The notes below the pieces were generated by a model. The model was not told the DNA's origin. It worked only from the letters and a program-made list of their open reading frames with translations, and did no database searches. Shown piece after piece: positions 9,078 through 18,684 of a stretch of 64,000 nucleotides of DNA. The DNA comes from Colwellia polaris (GTDB lineage: Bacteria > Pseudomonadota > Gammaproteobacteria > Enterobacterales > Alteromonadaceae), in the NCBI RefSeq assembly GCF_002104515.1, contig NZ_NBOE01000006.1, positions 62,001 through 126,000 on the forward strand, in the 5' to 3' direction. The position numbers were made by a program, and so were the translations under genes. Every line of letters starts with the position of its first letter. Position 1 is the first letter of the stretch.

Positions 9078-10367
9078 TTAATCCATTAAATATACATGAT
9101 TACGACCATGCGACTTTGCTTTATATAACGCCATGTCAGAGCGTGAGTAAAGAGCTTGGAAGTCGTTATCGGTTGCCTTTAACACAGATACTCCTAAGCT
9201 AATCTTAATCGGTAACTCGAGGCTATTCACCCTAATTATATTATTATCTAATAACTCACGCAGTCTTTCTGCTGCATGTAAGCTATCTGTTGTGGAAATA
9301 TTGGGGAGCATTATTGAAAACTCTTCTCCACCGATGCGAGCAAAAATATCTTCGGCTCTTATGGTTGGAGAAATTAACTGAGCAATTTTTATTAACACCA
9401 GATCGCCAATAGGGTGACCATAATGATCATTTACTGATTTGAAATGATCAACATCTAAAGAAATAACGGCTAATGGTTGCTGATACCTTCTAGCTCTTTT
9501 AAATTCTCTATTAGCATTTTCAAAGAAATATCGGCGATTATAAATACCGGTTAATTCGTCTGTATTGGCGAGTTGTTCAAATTTTTCTTTTAGTTGGTAT
9601 AGCTCAGTTACATCAGTAGAAAAAGCTATCATGGTTTGCAGATCACCTTTTAACTGAAAAGGTACTTTTGTGCTCAGGTAATGATGAATTTTATTGTCTG
9701 GCCCTTTTAATTTTTCATTCATTACTACTTTTTGGTTTTTCTCAAAAACAGCTTTATCACTTTTCCAAAAATCTGCTGCATACTTCGGAGGAACAACGTC
9801 ATGATCGAATTTTCCAATAATATCTTCAGCGGGCAGGCCGATAAGATCAGCTACACGACTGTTGACATACCTATAGCGACGATTAGCATCTTTCATATAT
9901 ATGTAGGCATCAACATTATTTAACACAACGTCAAGCAAGTGTTTTTTATTTTGATTATCTGCTTCGAGTGCTTTTTGTTCTGTTATATCTGTGGATATTC
10001 CTGAAAGGCCTATAACTTCATGGTTATCATTGTATAGCGGGCTTTTAACAGTTCTATAGGTATGAATTTTCCCTGTTGATTTAATAACAGTGTCTTCTTC
10101 GATTGTTAAAGTAATGTTTTCATTCATCACTTGCTGATCGCTTTCTATAAGATCGTCAAGTATATCTAAATCAAAGAAATGAGAATCATCTTTGCCGATA
10201 ATATATTCAGCTGGCTTTTGAAATAAAACTTCAACGTTAGCATTAGCATAAGTATATTTACCGGTTAAATCTTTGCTAAAAACGTATGAACCAATATTAT
10301 CGAGTACTTTAGACATTACAGAAATTTGTTGCGATAACGTCTTTGTATTATTATTTTTATCTGACAT
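9078..10367 (-). CDS. Diguanylate cyclase with two PAS domains
   Basis: 429 residues, without membrane helices. PAS domain 1 (about 15-135) and PAS domain 2 (about 145-260) each end in a PAC-like strand with STDIT/STDVTE. The GGDEF domain (about 270-429) carries the active-site variant GGEEF, which is catalytically competent in known cyclases. An inhibitory I-site RAED sits exactly five residues before it, so the product probably feeds back on activity. It makes c-di-GMP from two GTP in response to a cytoplasmic signal bound by the PAS domains; the ligand (for example haem, flavin or a small molecule) cannot be told. No EAL domain is present. Confidence 0.92.
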   Translation of the reverse strand: MSDKNNNTKTLSQQISVMSKVLDNIGSYVFSKDLTGKYTYANANVEVLFQKPAEYIIGKDDSHFFDLDILDDLIESDQQVMNENITLTIEEDTVIKSTGKIHTYRTVKSPLYNDNHEVIGLSGISTDITEQKALEADNQNKKHLLDVVLNNVDAYIYMKDANRRYRYVNSRVADLIGLPAEDIIGKFDHDVVPPKYAADFWKSDKAVFEKNQKVVMNEKLKGPDNKIHHYLSTKVPFQLKGDLQTMIAFSTDVTELYQLKEKFEQLANTDELTGIYNRRYFFENANREFKRARRYQQPLAVISLDVDHFKSVNDHYGHPIGDLVLIKIAQLISPTIRAEDIFARIGGEEFSIMLPNISTTDSLHAAERLRELLDNNIIRVNSLELPIKISLGVSVLKATDNDFQALYSRSDMALYKAKSHGRNHVYLMD

Positions 10368-10749
10368 AAATATATTCCACCATTGCTATTTTAACCTTTC
10401 TCGATTTCCTTTCGACACTTAATTTACAGGTTGTTAACAATTAGTGACTCGTCATGAAAAATACACTTCCCCTGAAGTTTTCAGACAGTTAATTAATATC
10501 AACTTTATTATACAAAATTGCAAATGTTAATTTAAATACCTATTAATAAGTATTGTATAGCGCATTAATTAAAGCATGTTTAAAGTAAAAATTTATTGTC
10601 ACACTATAATTGAGCTTACCAGCAACACTGTCTTTAATTAAAATTAATAAACCTTAATTTTTCAAGTGTAATATATTGTGCTTATAGTTGAATTCAATGT
10701 GTGTTGGGTTGATACTAACTATCTTGCTAAATAGAGAGTACTTATTGCT
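10368..10749. other. 382-bp divergent intergenic region (cyclase / selO)
   Basis: AT-rich DNA that must hold the promoters of both divergent genes. I see no convincing operator, hairpin or small ORF. A lone TGTCA near 10597 has no second repeat at 11 bp. Confidence 0.5.
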
Positions 10750-12342
10750 TTGTCTGCTATTAAATTTACCTTAGATAATAAATTCACTAACACGTTTACT
10801 GCTGATGAAATTGCAGAGAATTACCCGCGACAAGTTATGTCAGCATATTCTTTTGTTGCGCCTAAAAAAACAGCAATGCCAACATTAATTGCCAGCAGCG
10901 AACTTGTTGCACAGCAAATAGGGTTGACTGAAGAGCAAGTCAGTTCACCTGAATTTTTACAGTTATTTTCGGGCAATGGTTTGTTAGAAAATATGCAGCC
11001 GTTCGCTATGTGTTATGGCGGACATCAATTTGGTCATTGGGCCGGGCAATTAGGTGACGGGCGAGCCATTAACCTTGCTGAAATAATAACCCCTAATAAC
11101 GGTCACAAAACCTTGCAACTTAAAGGTGCTGGGCCTACGCCATATTCCCGTACGGCTGACGGTTTTGCAGTTTTACGTTCATCGGTGCGAGAGTTTCTTT
11201 GTTCAGAAGCTATGTTTCATTTAGGTGTTGCCACAACCCGAGCGTTAAGCTTGTCGCTTACAGGTGATAACGTAGTTAGAGATATGTTCTATGACGGACA
11301 CGCTAAGGCAGAGCCTGGCGCTGTGGTTTGTCGTGTTTCGTCATCATTTATTCGTTTTGGTAGTTTCCAGTTACCTTCGTCAAGAAAAGATTTAAGTTTG
11401 CTCACTCAATTGGTTGATTATGTTATCGAACGTGATTTTGCGCATTTGGGTGCGCCAAGCACTGAGGTTTATTTAGCGTGGTTTAATGAAGTGTGTAACA
11501 GAACATGTAAGCTCGTTGTTGATTGGATGCGTGTTGGTTTTGTTCACGGCGTAATGAATACCGATAATATGTCGATCATTGGTGAAACGATTGATTATGG
11601 ACCTTATGGTTGGATTGACAATTTTGACTTAAATTGGACCCCTAACACGACAGATGCAAATGGTAAGCGGTATCGCTTTGGTGTGCAGGCCGAAATAGCA
11701 CAATGGAATTTATTTCAGTTAGCGAATGCCATATTCCCTTTGATTAAGGATGTTGAGCCTTTAGAAAAAGCACTAAATAACTTCTCTAAAAACTATCAAC
11801 AACAATGGCAAACTATGATGGCGGCTAAACTTGGTATCGAACTACCCGTTGATGCATTTACTGAAGGGGCGAGTTCACTAGAGCGCAGTTTGTTTATTGA
11901 CCTTGAAAATCTATTGATGATGATTGAAACCGATATGACCATTTTCTATCGTCGTTTAGCTGATTTACCTGATGATAAATCATTTTGGTTATCACATTTG
12001 AAGACATGTTTTTATAATGAAAATGAAATAACAGCTGACTATAAAAGCGTTTTATTTAATTGGCTTGAACGTTATAGCCAATTGCGTGATAACAGTAATA
12101 AGCATCGTTCTGATATTAGCAAAGCGATGAATGAAGTAAACCCTAAATATGTTTTACGTAATTACTTGGCACAACAAGCTATTGAATTAGCTGAAAAGCA
12201 AGACTATACCTTGTTAAAGCAATTACAAAAGGTTTTGGAAAATCCATATGATGAACAACCAGAATATGACCAATTTGCTGAAAAACGTCCGGATTGGGCA
12301 AAAAATAAAGCGGGTTGCTCAATGTTATCTTGTAGTTCGTAA
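10750..12342 (+). CDS. selO: Protein adenylyltransferase SelO (YdiU family)
   Basis: 530 residues. The pseudokinase-fold signatures of SelO are present: GGHQFGHWAGQLGDGRAI, LQLKGAGPTPYSRTADG, the helix SSVREFLCSEAMFHLG, and the catalytic-loop region FVHGVMNTDNMSI with DYGPYGW. SelO transfers AMP from ATP to Ser/Thr/Tyr of target proteins, linked to oxidative stress. The start is a TTG (10750) behind AGAGAG; no better ATG exists nearby. The C-terminus ends SCSS, so Cys528 sits at the antepenultimate position, where animal SelO has selenocysteine. From memory, E. coli has a regulatory activation-loop Cys at the place where this protein reads TPNTTD, so the redox disulfide may be absent. Confidence 0.93.
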   Translation: MSAIKFTLDNKFTNTFTADEIAENYPRQVMSAYSFVAPKKTAMPTLIASSELVAQQIGLTEEQVSSPEFLQLFSGNGLLENMQPFAMCYGGHQFGHWAGQLGDGRAINLAEIITPNNGHKTLQLKGAGPTPYSRTADGFAVLRSSVREFLCSEAMFHLGVATTRALSLSLTGDNVVRDMFYDGHAKAEPGAVVCRVSSSFIRFGSFQLPSSRKDLSLLTQLVDYVIERDFAHLGAPSTEVYLAWFNEVCNRTCKLVVDWMRVGFVHGVMNTDNMSIIGETIDYGPYGWIDNFDLNWTPNTTDANGKRYRFGVQAEIAQWNLFQLANAIFPLIKDVEPLEKALNNFSKNYQQQWQTMMAAKLGIELPVDAFTEGASSLERSLFIDLENLLMMIETDMTIFYRRLADLPDDKSFWLSHLKTCFYNENEITADYKSVLFNWLERYSQLRDNSNKHRSDISKAMNEVNPKYVLRNYLAQQAIELAEKQDYTLLKQLQKVLENPYDEQPEYDQFAEKRPDWAKNKAGCSMLSCSS

Positions 12343-12402
12343 GCCTTTATTTAATTTTTTACCTTTAGTATGAAAGCTTAATCTGCGCATTATTTAGCGC
12401 AG

Positions 12403-12831
12403 TTAAGCCTGCTTCAACTTTTGACGGTATTGGATTGCAATAAGCTTAATAATATCGCGCCAAGTAACAATACCAATAGCTTGTTGTTTTTCATTGGTAA
12501 TAGGCAAGCACGATATCCTGTGATCATGGAATAACAATACAGCTTCAGTAAGACTTGTTTCTTCAGTTGCAGTGATAAGCTCTCGAGACATGATTAAATG
12601 CACTCTTTTATTCATCGAAAAACTATCTTGTGGCGTTTCGTTTCGGGTACCAACCGTTGGGCTAAGGTTTTTCCATAAGTCTCGGTCGGTAATTACGCCA
12701 GCTAGTGTCGATTCATTTTTTATCAAAATATGATGCATGGTATGTGTTTCAAACAACTTTTTTGCATCGTCTAACGTGTCATCCATATCAAGCGTTATTA
12801 AATCTCTTCGCATTATTTGACTCACGTTCAT
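12403..12831 (-). CDS. Tandem CBS-domain protein
   Basis: 142 residues forming two CBS motifs (about 1-60 and 75-140): MNVSQIMRRDLITLDMDDTLDDAKKLFETHTMHHILI and MSRELITATEETSLTEAVLLFHDHRISCLPI, each followed by the GVITDRDL/GIVTWRDI strand. Such stand-alone pairs bind adenine nucleotides as a Bateman module and regulate partner enzymes or channels. The partner is unknown. It sits between convergent selO and the divergent pst operon, but it is not part of either and has no Pho box facing it. Confidence 0.88.
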   Translation of the reverse strand: MNVSQIMRRDLITLDMDDTLDDAKKLFETHTMHHILIKNESTLAGVITDRDLWKNLSPTVGTRNETPQDSFSMNKRVHLIMSRELITATEETSLTEAVLLFHDHRISCLPITNEKQQAIGIVTWRDIIKLIAIQYRQKLKQA

Positions 12832-12981
12832 ACTTCACCTGTTTAATTAAAATATTATCTGTTTCGAACGAAAAATAGCGGGTCATATTCACTTTATATA
12901 ATCAGCGTAACATAAGCTATTAATAATCAGAGAATTGTTGTTTTAGTTTATTTAAGTACCAGTTTTTCGCTAATAACGCTT

Positions 12982-13014
12982 TGTCACAAAACTGTCATGT
13001 TAGTGTTTTATAAT
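12982..13014 (+). promoter_or_regulatory. Pho box and -10 of pstC-pstA-pstB-phoU
   Basis: TGTCA at 12982-12986 and 12993-12997, 11 bp apart (TTTGTCACAAAACTGTCATG, close to the E. coli consensus). A consensus -10 TATAAT is at 13009-13014. The box-to-minus-10 spacing equals that of pstS. Confidence 0.87.
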
Positions 13015-13056
13015 CGCTTCAGTTATAAAAATCATTATAGTTAAAGGTATTTTTAA

Positions 13057-15297
13057 GTGGCCATTGCTTCTAAATCAGCAAACTATCGCAAAGTGAAAAA
13101 TTCATTAGCAAAATGGATGATCACCTTAGGCGGTATCAGTGTTTTATTTACTTTAGTTTTAATATTCATGTATTTACTTTATGTGATAAAACCTATATTT
13201 GAATCTGCAAAAGTTGAGCCTACGGCACAATTTGTTATTACTGAGCAAAGCAAAGTACTTGCAACCGGTGTTGATGAGCTTAAAGAAGTTGCTTATAGCA
13301 TTACTGAGCAGGGCTTTATTAATTTTTACCAATTAGTTGATGGCGGCGGTCATAAAGCCGGCGATAAAATATTGTCAGAGCAACTAACTGATGACGGTGT
13401 TTATATCAAACAACTCGTTAATGTTGGTCAAGAAAAGAAGTTGTTACTTGATAGTGCTGGTAATGTAAGGCTTGTTGTTCCACACTTTTTTGCGAACTTT
13501 GATAGCGGCGAACGTGTAATTGTTCCAAGTATTCGTTACCCACTAGGTGAAGACTTTTTACCTCTTGACGAACAAAGCGCTGCTTTTACTAAGCTCTCGT
13601 TTGCTATGGATGATGAAAAGGCAGTTTTTGTTGGTTTTACCGAAGACAAACGCTTACTTAAAACAACCTTATTAGCAGAAGACGATTTCAGTTATGACAC
13701 CGCCTTTGATACCGAATATGAAGAAGTCGATTATACAGCTAAAGCAATAAACGATATTTTAGTATCGCCAGATTTAGCGATGGTATTTGTTCGTCAAGGT
13801 GATCAAGTTGCGGTATTTTCATTAGACGATGAAGAGGCTGAATTAAAAGCCACCATTATCCCACAGCTTTCTCAAAATAAATCGCAACCGTATCATATTA
13901 CCTCAATGGCTTTATTATCAGGTGGTAGTTCTATTTTACTTGGCGATGATAATGGCTCAGTAAGTCAATGGTTTGAAGTGGCAACAGATCAGGGGCGAGA
14001 ATTTAAAGAAATTCGTCGCTTTAATGTTAGCGAAAACGAACCTGTAAGTGCTATTTATACTGAGCAATATCGTAAAAGTTTTTATACCGAAACGCCGTCA
14101 GGTGAAATGGGCATGTTTTACACCACCAGTGAAGCTGACTTATGGCGTGGTAAACTACATGAAGGTAATGCACAAGCTTTTGCTATTGCACCTCGCGCAG
14201 ACGGAGTCGTGCTGTTTTCAGACAATGAATTATCAATTTTTTCAGTTGAAAACGAGCACCCAGAAGTTACTTGGCAAGCACTATGGCAAGAAGTTTGGTA
14301 TGAAGGTTATCCTGAGCCCGAGTTTATTTGGCAATCAACTTCAGGCTCTGATGATTTTGAAGGTAAATTCTCTTTAGTTCCTATTTCTTTTGGTACGATT
14401 AAAGCGGCTACATATGCAATGATATTTGCTGTACCAATTGCGCTAACTGCCGCAATTTACACAGCATATTTTATGACCCCAGGTATGCGCAGAAAAGTTA
14501 AGCCAACCATTGAAATGATGGAAGCACTACCGACTGTAATATTAGGATTTTTAGCTGGACTTTGGCTCGCGCCAATCATTGAGATTTATCTACCGGCGAT
14601 TATTTTATTATTAATATTTATTCCCGCCTCTGTATTTATAACCGCGTTTACATGGCATAAATTACCGAGAGAAACTAAAACACGCATTCCTGAAACATGG
14701 GCACCTATTATATTAATTCCTGCGATTCTTATAGCTGCTTATGCTGCGTTCGCATTATCACCAGTGCTTGAGTTACATATGTTTGGTGGTGATATTAGAC
14801 AATATATTACTAATGATTTAGGTATAGATTTTGACCAACGTAATGCGCTAGTGGTAGGTATTGCCATGGGGTTTGCGGTTATACCAACAATATTCTCTAT
14901 GGCTGAAGATGCCATATTCAGTGTGCCTAAGCACTTAACTAGCGGCTCATTAGCCTTAGGTGCTACTCAATGGCAAACCCTAATTAAAGTGGTACTACTT
15001 ACCGCAAGCCCAGGTATATTTTCTGCGGTAATGATGGGGTTAGGGCGCGCTGTAGGTGAAACCATGATTGTATTAATGGCCACAGGTAATACGCCAATTT
15101 TAGATTGGAGTATTTTCCAAGGTATGCGCACGCTAGCAGCAAATATTGCTGTTGAAATGCCGGAGTCAGAAGTAGGAAGTTCGCATTATCGAATTCTATT
15201 CTTGGCAGCATTTGTTTTATTTGTATTTACGTTTGTATTCAACACGCTTGCTGAGTTTATACGTCAGCGTTTGCGTGAAAAATATAGCTCAATGTAA
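13057..15297 (+). CDS. pstC: Phosphate ABC transporter permease PstC, with large periplasmic insert
   Basis: 746 residues against about 320 in E. coli PstC. One membrane helix (about 21-46) is followed by a soluble region of nearly 390 residues with repeated beta-type segments, probably periplasmic. The conserved permease part begins near residue 435 and carries the cytoplasmic EAA-type loop HLTSGSLALGATQWQTL before GRAVGETMIVLMATGN. With PstA it forms the membrane channel of the high-affinity phosphate importer. Translation starts at GTG 13057 behind AAAGG. Enlarged PstC proteins occur in marine gammaproteobacteria; the role of the extra domain is not known to me. Confidence 0.92.
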   Translation: MAIASKSANYRKVKNSLAKWMITLGGISVLFTLVLIFMYLLYVIKPIFESAKVEPTAQFVITEQSKVLATGVDELKEVAYSITEQGFINFYQLVDGGGHKAGDKILSEQLTDDGVYIKQLVNVGQEKKLLLDSAGNVRLVVPHFFANFDSGERVIVPSIRYPLGEDFLPLDEQSAAFTKLSFAMDDEKAVFVGFTEDKRLLKTTLLAEDDFSYDTAFDTEYEEVDYTAKAINDILVSPDLAMVFVRQGDQVAVFSLDDEEAELKATIIPQLSQNKSQPYHITSMALLSGGSSILLGDDNGSVSQWFEVATDQGREFKEIRRFNVSENEPVSAIYTEQYRKSFYTETPSGEMGMFYTTSEADLWRGKLHEGNAQAFAIAPRADGVVLFSDNELSIFSVENEHPEVTWQALWQEVWYEGYPEPEFIWQSTSGSDDFEGKFSLVPISFGTIKAATYAMIFAVPIALTAAIYTAYFMTPGMRRKVKPTIEMMEALPTVILGFLAGLWLAPIIEIYLPAIILLLIFIPASVFITAFTWHKLPRETKTRIPETWAPIILIPAILIAAYAAFALSPVLELHMFGGDIRQYITNDLGIDFDQRNALVVGIAMGFAVIPTIFSMAEDAIFSVPKHLTSGSLALGATQWQTLIKVVLLTASPGIFSAVMMGLGRAVGETMIVLMATGNTPILDWSIFQGMRTLAANIAVEMPESEVGSSHYRILFLAAFVLFVFTFVFNTLAEFIRQRLREKYSSM

Positions 15298-15312
15298 GGA
15301 AGGCTAGATAGT

Positions 15313-16950
15313 ATGAATAATTGGTTTAAGTCTGGCTCGCCTTGGGTGTGGTTGTCAGCAGGTGGTGTAAGCATCAGCCTGATATCGGTTTTAGGTTTAT
15401 TATGGTTAATTGCATCACGCGGGCTAAGTTATTTCTGGCCAGCAGATATTTATCAGTTTGATATGACTGATGAGCAAGGTAAGCCTTTAACGGTTATAGG
15501 TGAAATTTACGACAGAGAAAGTATACCAACGGCTCAATTAGTACATTTAAATCTTGATATCGATGAATCGGCAGAAACAATTGAGAGATTATTAATTAAA
15601 ACCGGTAACCGAGAGCTTGTTAGTTTAGATTTTCGTTGGATTTTGGTTCCGCAAATTAATAAAACCTCTTTACCTGAAGAATTGGTGGTTATTGAACGTA
15701 GAACTAATGGTAATTTCTATGGTTATATCGAAGACATTATTCTAGATGGCGAGGTTGTTGGTCAGCAAAAAATGGCCGAGCTTGTAGAGCGTGTAAGCGA
15801 TTTTCAAACAGAAATAGAAGCTTTACAAAAGACTGATATTGGCGCAATTAATTACCAAATTGAACGCACACGTTTAAAAGAGCGTAAGCATAGACTTGAT
15901 GAAACACTGACCGCTGAACTAGAACAAGCGTTTAAAGATGAAGTTGCCAGTTTAAAGGCTGAATACCAAGTACTTGAAAAGCAGCTAATGGCTTTGCGTG
16001 AGAAAGTATCTCGCGACCAAATTGTGGTTCGTGCTATGGACGGACAAAAAGTTACGATTAACTTCGAAGATGTTTTACACATAACGTTTAATAATAAGTT
16101 GAGTGTGTTTGGTAAAATGAAATTATTTTTCAGCCAAATCGCCGCCTTTATTGTTGATGACCCACGCGAAGCAAATACCGAGGGCGGGGTGTTTCCTGCA
16201 ATATTTGGTACGGTATTAATGGTATTGTTGATGACAGTTATTGTGTCGCCATTAGGGGTAGTTGCCGCCATTTATTTACATGAATATGCAGGTAATAATG
16301 CTTTAACTAAGCTCTTGCGCATAGCCGTGATTAACTTGGCGGGCGTACCTTCAATTGTTTATGGTGTATTTGGCTTAGGCTTTTTCGTTTATATGGTTGG
16401 GGGCAGTTTAGACCAATTGTTTTATGCTGAAACACTGCCAAGCCCTACTTTTGGTACGCCTGGGGTTATGTGGTCAGCACTTACCTTAGCGATTTTAACC
16501 TTGCCGGTAGTTATTGTATCAACAGAGGAAGGTTTATCACGAATTCCTTCTTCTATGCGCCACGGTAGCTTGGCATTAGGCGCAACTAAAGCTGAAACTT
16601 TATGGCGTATTATTTTACCAATTGCTAGCCCTGCCATTATGACCGGTATAATTTTAGCTATTGCTCGTGCCGCGGGTGAAGTAGCACCGCTTATGTTAGT
16701 GGGTGTAGTAAAAATGGCGCCGAATTTACCGCTTGATGGAAACTTCCCGTTTTTACATTTAGATCGTAAGTTTATGCACTTAGGTTTCCACATTTATGAT
16801 GTTGGTTTCCAAAGCCCTAACGTTGAAGCGGCTAGACCTTTGGTATATGCCACAGCTTTATTATTAGTAACAATTATTGTTGCTTTAAACATGACAGCGG
16901 TTTCTATTCGTAACCGTTTGCGCGAAAAGTATCGTATGTTAGAGCATTAA
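15313..16950 (+). CDS. pstA: Phosphate ABC transporter permease PstA, with coiled-coil insert
   Basis: 545 residues against about 296 in E. coli. Helix 1 is at about 12-35. A long soluble region follows and includes a charged coiled coil at roughly residues 148-246 (heptad-like Leu/Glu/Lys/Arg), then the permease core from about 285, starting GGVFPAIFGTVLMVLL. The EAA loop reads RHGSLALGATKAETLWRIIL, followed by ARAAGEVAPLMLVGV. It starts 15 bp after pstC behind AAGGAAGG. Its periplasmic insert probably packs against that of PstC, since both proteins are enlarged at the same topological place. It is part of the Pho-box-driven operon. Confidence 0.92.
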   Translation: MNNWFKSGSPWVWLSAGGVSISLISVLGLLWLIASRGLSYFWPADIYQFDMTDEQGKPLTVIGEIYDRESIPTAQLVHLNLDIDESAETIERLLIKTGNRELVSLDFRWILVPQINKTSLPEELVVIERRTNGNFYGYIEDIILDGEVVGQQKMAELVERVSDFQTEIEALQKTDIGAINYQIERTRLKERKHRLDETLTAELEQAFKDEVASLKAEYQVLEKQLMALREKVSRDQIVVRAMDGQKVTINFEDVLHITFNNKLSVFGKMKLFFSQIAAFIVDDPREANTEGGVFPAIFGTVLMVLLMTVIVSPLGVVAAIYLHEYAGNNALTKLLRIAVINLAGVPSIVYGVFGLGFFVYMVGGSLDQLFYAETLPSPTFGTPGVMWSALTLAILTLPVVIVSTEEGLSRIPSSMRHGSLALGATKAETLWRIILPIASPAIMTGIILAIARAAGEVAPLMLVGVVKMAPNLPLDGNFPFLHLDRKFMHLGFHIYDVGFQSPNVEAARPLVYATALLLVTIIVALNMTAVSIRNRLREKYRMLEH

Positions 16951-17043
16951 TACTGACTGAAAATAAACGACTTACGCAAATTTATAAAATTAAAAATATA
17001 CGGGCATTTGCCCCTCTATTGAATAAGATTTAAAGAGAACACT

Positions 17044-17868
17044 ATGATTTCTGTTACGCCAAAAACTTTATCAGATCAAAATGTTAAACTTGATCTTAAT
17101 AATCTTTCGCCAGAGCAAGTCGCGTTAGAAATTAAGAATCTAGATTTATATTATGGTAGCAAACAAGCATTGCAAAATATTTCAATGTCGATACCTAAAG
17201 GCCAAGTAACGGCGTTTATCGGGCCAAGTGGTTGCGGTAAATCTACATTACTTCGCTGTATTAACCGCATGAATGATCTGGTTGATATTTGTAAAATTAC
17301 TGGCCAAATCAATCTTCATGGTGAAAACATTTATGATCGCCATACTGATGTAGCGGCATTACGTCGTAAAGTAGGCATGGTGTTTCAACGCCCAAACCCG
17401 TTTCCTAAATCAATTTATGAAAATGTAGTTTATGGCCTTCGTATTACTGGCGAGAACAATCGCCGAGTATTAGACGAAGCCGCTGAAAACGCATTACGCA
17501 GTGCTGCATTATGGAATGAAGTAAAAGACAGGTTACATGAGAGCGCTTTAGGGCTTTCTGGTGGTCAACAACAGCGTTTAGTTATTGCACGAGCGATAGC
17601 GATTAAACCTGAAGTACTGTTGCTAGATGAACCAACTTCAGCCTTGGATCCTATTTCAACATTGACCATTGAAGAGTTGATTAATGACTTAAAGAAACAA
17701 TTCACCGTGGTTATTGTTACTCATAACATGCAACAAGCTGCACGTGTATCTGATCAAACGGCGTTTATGTATATGGGTGACTTAATAGAATATAGTGACA
17801 CTAATACCTTATTCACCACGCCATCAAAGAAGAAAACAGAAGATTATATTACTGGCCGTTATGGTTAA
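17044..17868 (+). CDS. pstB: Phosphate ABC transporter ATPase PstB
   Basis: 274 residues. Walker [11 protein letters not shown]-loop in [16 protein letters not shown] (the PstB-specific NPFP motif), signature LSGGQQQRL, Walker B and catalytic Glu in [12 protein letters not shown], and a switch His in [10 protein letters not shown]. It powers phosphate import through PstCA. A short N-terminal extension of about 25 residues precedes the first ABC strand. The gene lies 93 bp after pstA with no terminator visible between them, so I take it as the same operon. Confidence 0.96.
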   Translation: MISVTPKTLSDQNVKLDLNNLSPEQVALEIKNLDLYYGSKQALQNISMSIPKGQVTAFIGPSGCGKSTLLRCINRMNDLVDICKITGQINLHGENIYDRHTDVAALRRKVGMVFQRPNPFPKSIYENVVYGLRITGENNRRVLDEAAENALRSAALWNEVKDRLHESALGLSGGQQQRLVIARAIAIKPEVLLLDEPTSALDPISTLTIEELINDLKKQFTVVIVTHNMQQAARVSDQTAFMYMGDLIEYSDTNTLFTTPSKKKTEDYITGRYG

Positions 17869-17939
17869 TTTTTATTTATTAACTTAATTTACTAACTTAA
17901 TTGGTCTAGCTAAATAGGCGATAAGCAGAGGGTTTTACC

Positions 17940-18644
17940 GTGGATAAATTAAATGTTGGCCGCCATATTTCTGGCCAGTTTAACGAAGATTTAGAACGTA
18001 TTATTAATCATGTTATGCACATGGGGGGGTTAGTTGAAAAGCAATTAGCCGAAGCATTAACTTCAGTGTGTGACGCTGATGAAGAATTAGCAAAAAAAGT
18101 ATTAAGTAATGACTACCTTATTAATAATGCAGAAGTCAGTATTGATGATGAATGTACACGAATTATAGCAAAGCGTCAGCCAGCAGCGGGTGATCTACGT
18201 TTAGTTATGGCCATTGTAAAAACCATTACAGATCTCGAACGTATTGGTGACGAAGCGGGGAAAATTGCTAATGTAACTTTAGAAAGCTTTTCAGGTAAGC
18301 ATAAAGATTTATTGTCAAATTTAGATAATTTAGGTCGACATGTTTTAACCTTTTTACAAGCAACCTTAGACGCATTTACACGTATGGATTTTGATGCGGC
18401 GGTAAAAGTGCATCAAAGTGATGATAAAATTGACCGTGAGTACGAGGCACTGATGCGTCAACTTATGACCTACATGATGGAAGATCCTCGCTCTATTCCA
18501 CAAATAATGAGCGTTATATGGTCGGCCCGAGCATTAGAGCGCATTGGTGACCGATGTCAAAATATTTGTGAATACATTATTTACTTTGTTAAAGGTAAGT
18601 CTGTTCGTCACACGACAGCCGAAGACTTTGAATCATTATCTTAA
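17940..18644 (+). CDS. phoU: Phosphate signalling protein PhoU
   Basis: 234 residues, all-helical, with two PhoU repeats. Each carries the metal-site signature: DDECTRIIAKRQPAAGDLRLVMAIVKTITDLERIGDEAGKIA in the first half and the matching WSARALERIGDRCQNICEYIIY in the second. It couples the transport state of PstSCAB to PhoR and keeps the regulon off at high phosphate. Translation starts at GTG 17940 behind AGAGGG. It is the last gene of pstC-pstA-pstB-phoU. Confidence 0.96.
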   Translation: MDKLNVGRHISGQFNEDLERIINHVMHMGGLVEKQLAEALTSVCDADEELAKKVLSNDYLINNAEVSIDDECTRIIAKRQPAAGDLRLVMAIVKTITDLERIGDEAGKIANVTLESFSGKHKDLLSNLDNLGRHVLTFLQATLDAFTRMDFDAAVKVHQSDDKIDREYEALMRQLMTYMMEDPRSIPQIMSVIWSARALERIGDRCQNICEYIIYFVKGKSVRHTTAEDFESLS

Positions 18645-18684
18645 AAAAATAGTATTAGTATTAAGCTAAATTAGCTGTTATTAG

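Noticed and set aside
10595-10602. Possible Pho box upstream of selO
   Set aside because: Only one TGTCA occurs, with no repeat at 11 or 22 bp and no matching -10 distance.
12383-12402. Hairpin CTGCGC / GCGCAG between selO and the CBS gene as terminator
   Set aside because: Stem of only 6 bp and no T run on either strand; may still help, but not supported.
15852-16271. 139-codon minus-strand frame inside pstA
   Set aside because: Shadow of the coiled-coil-coding region; no RBS or recognisable domain.
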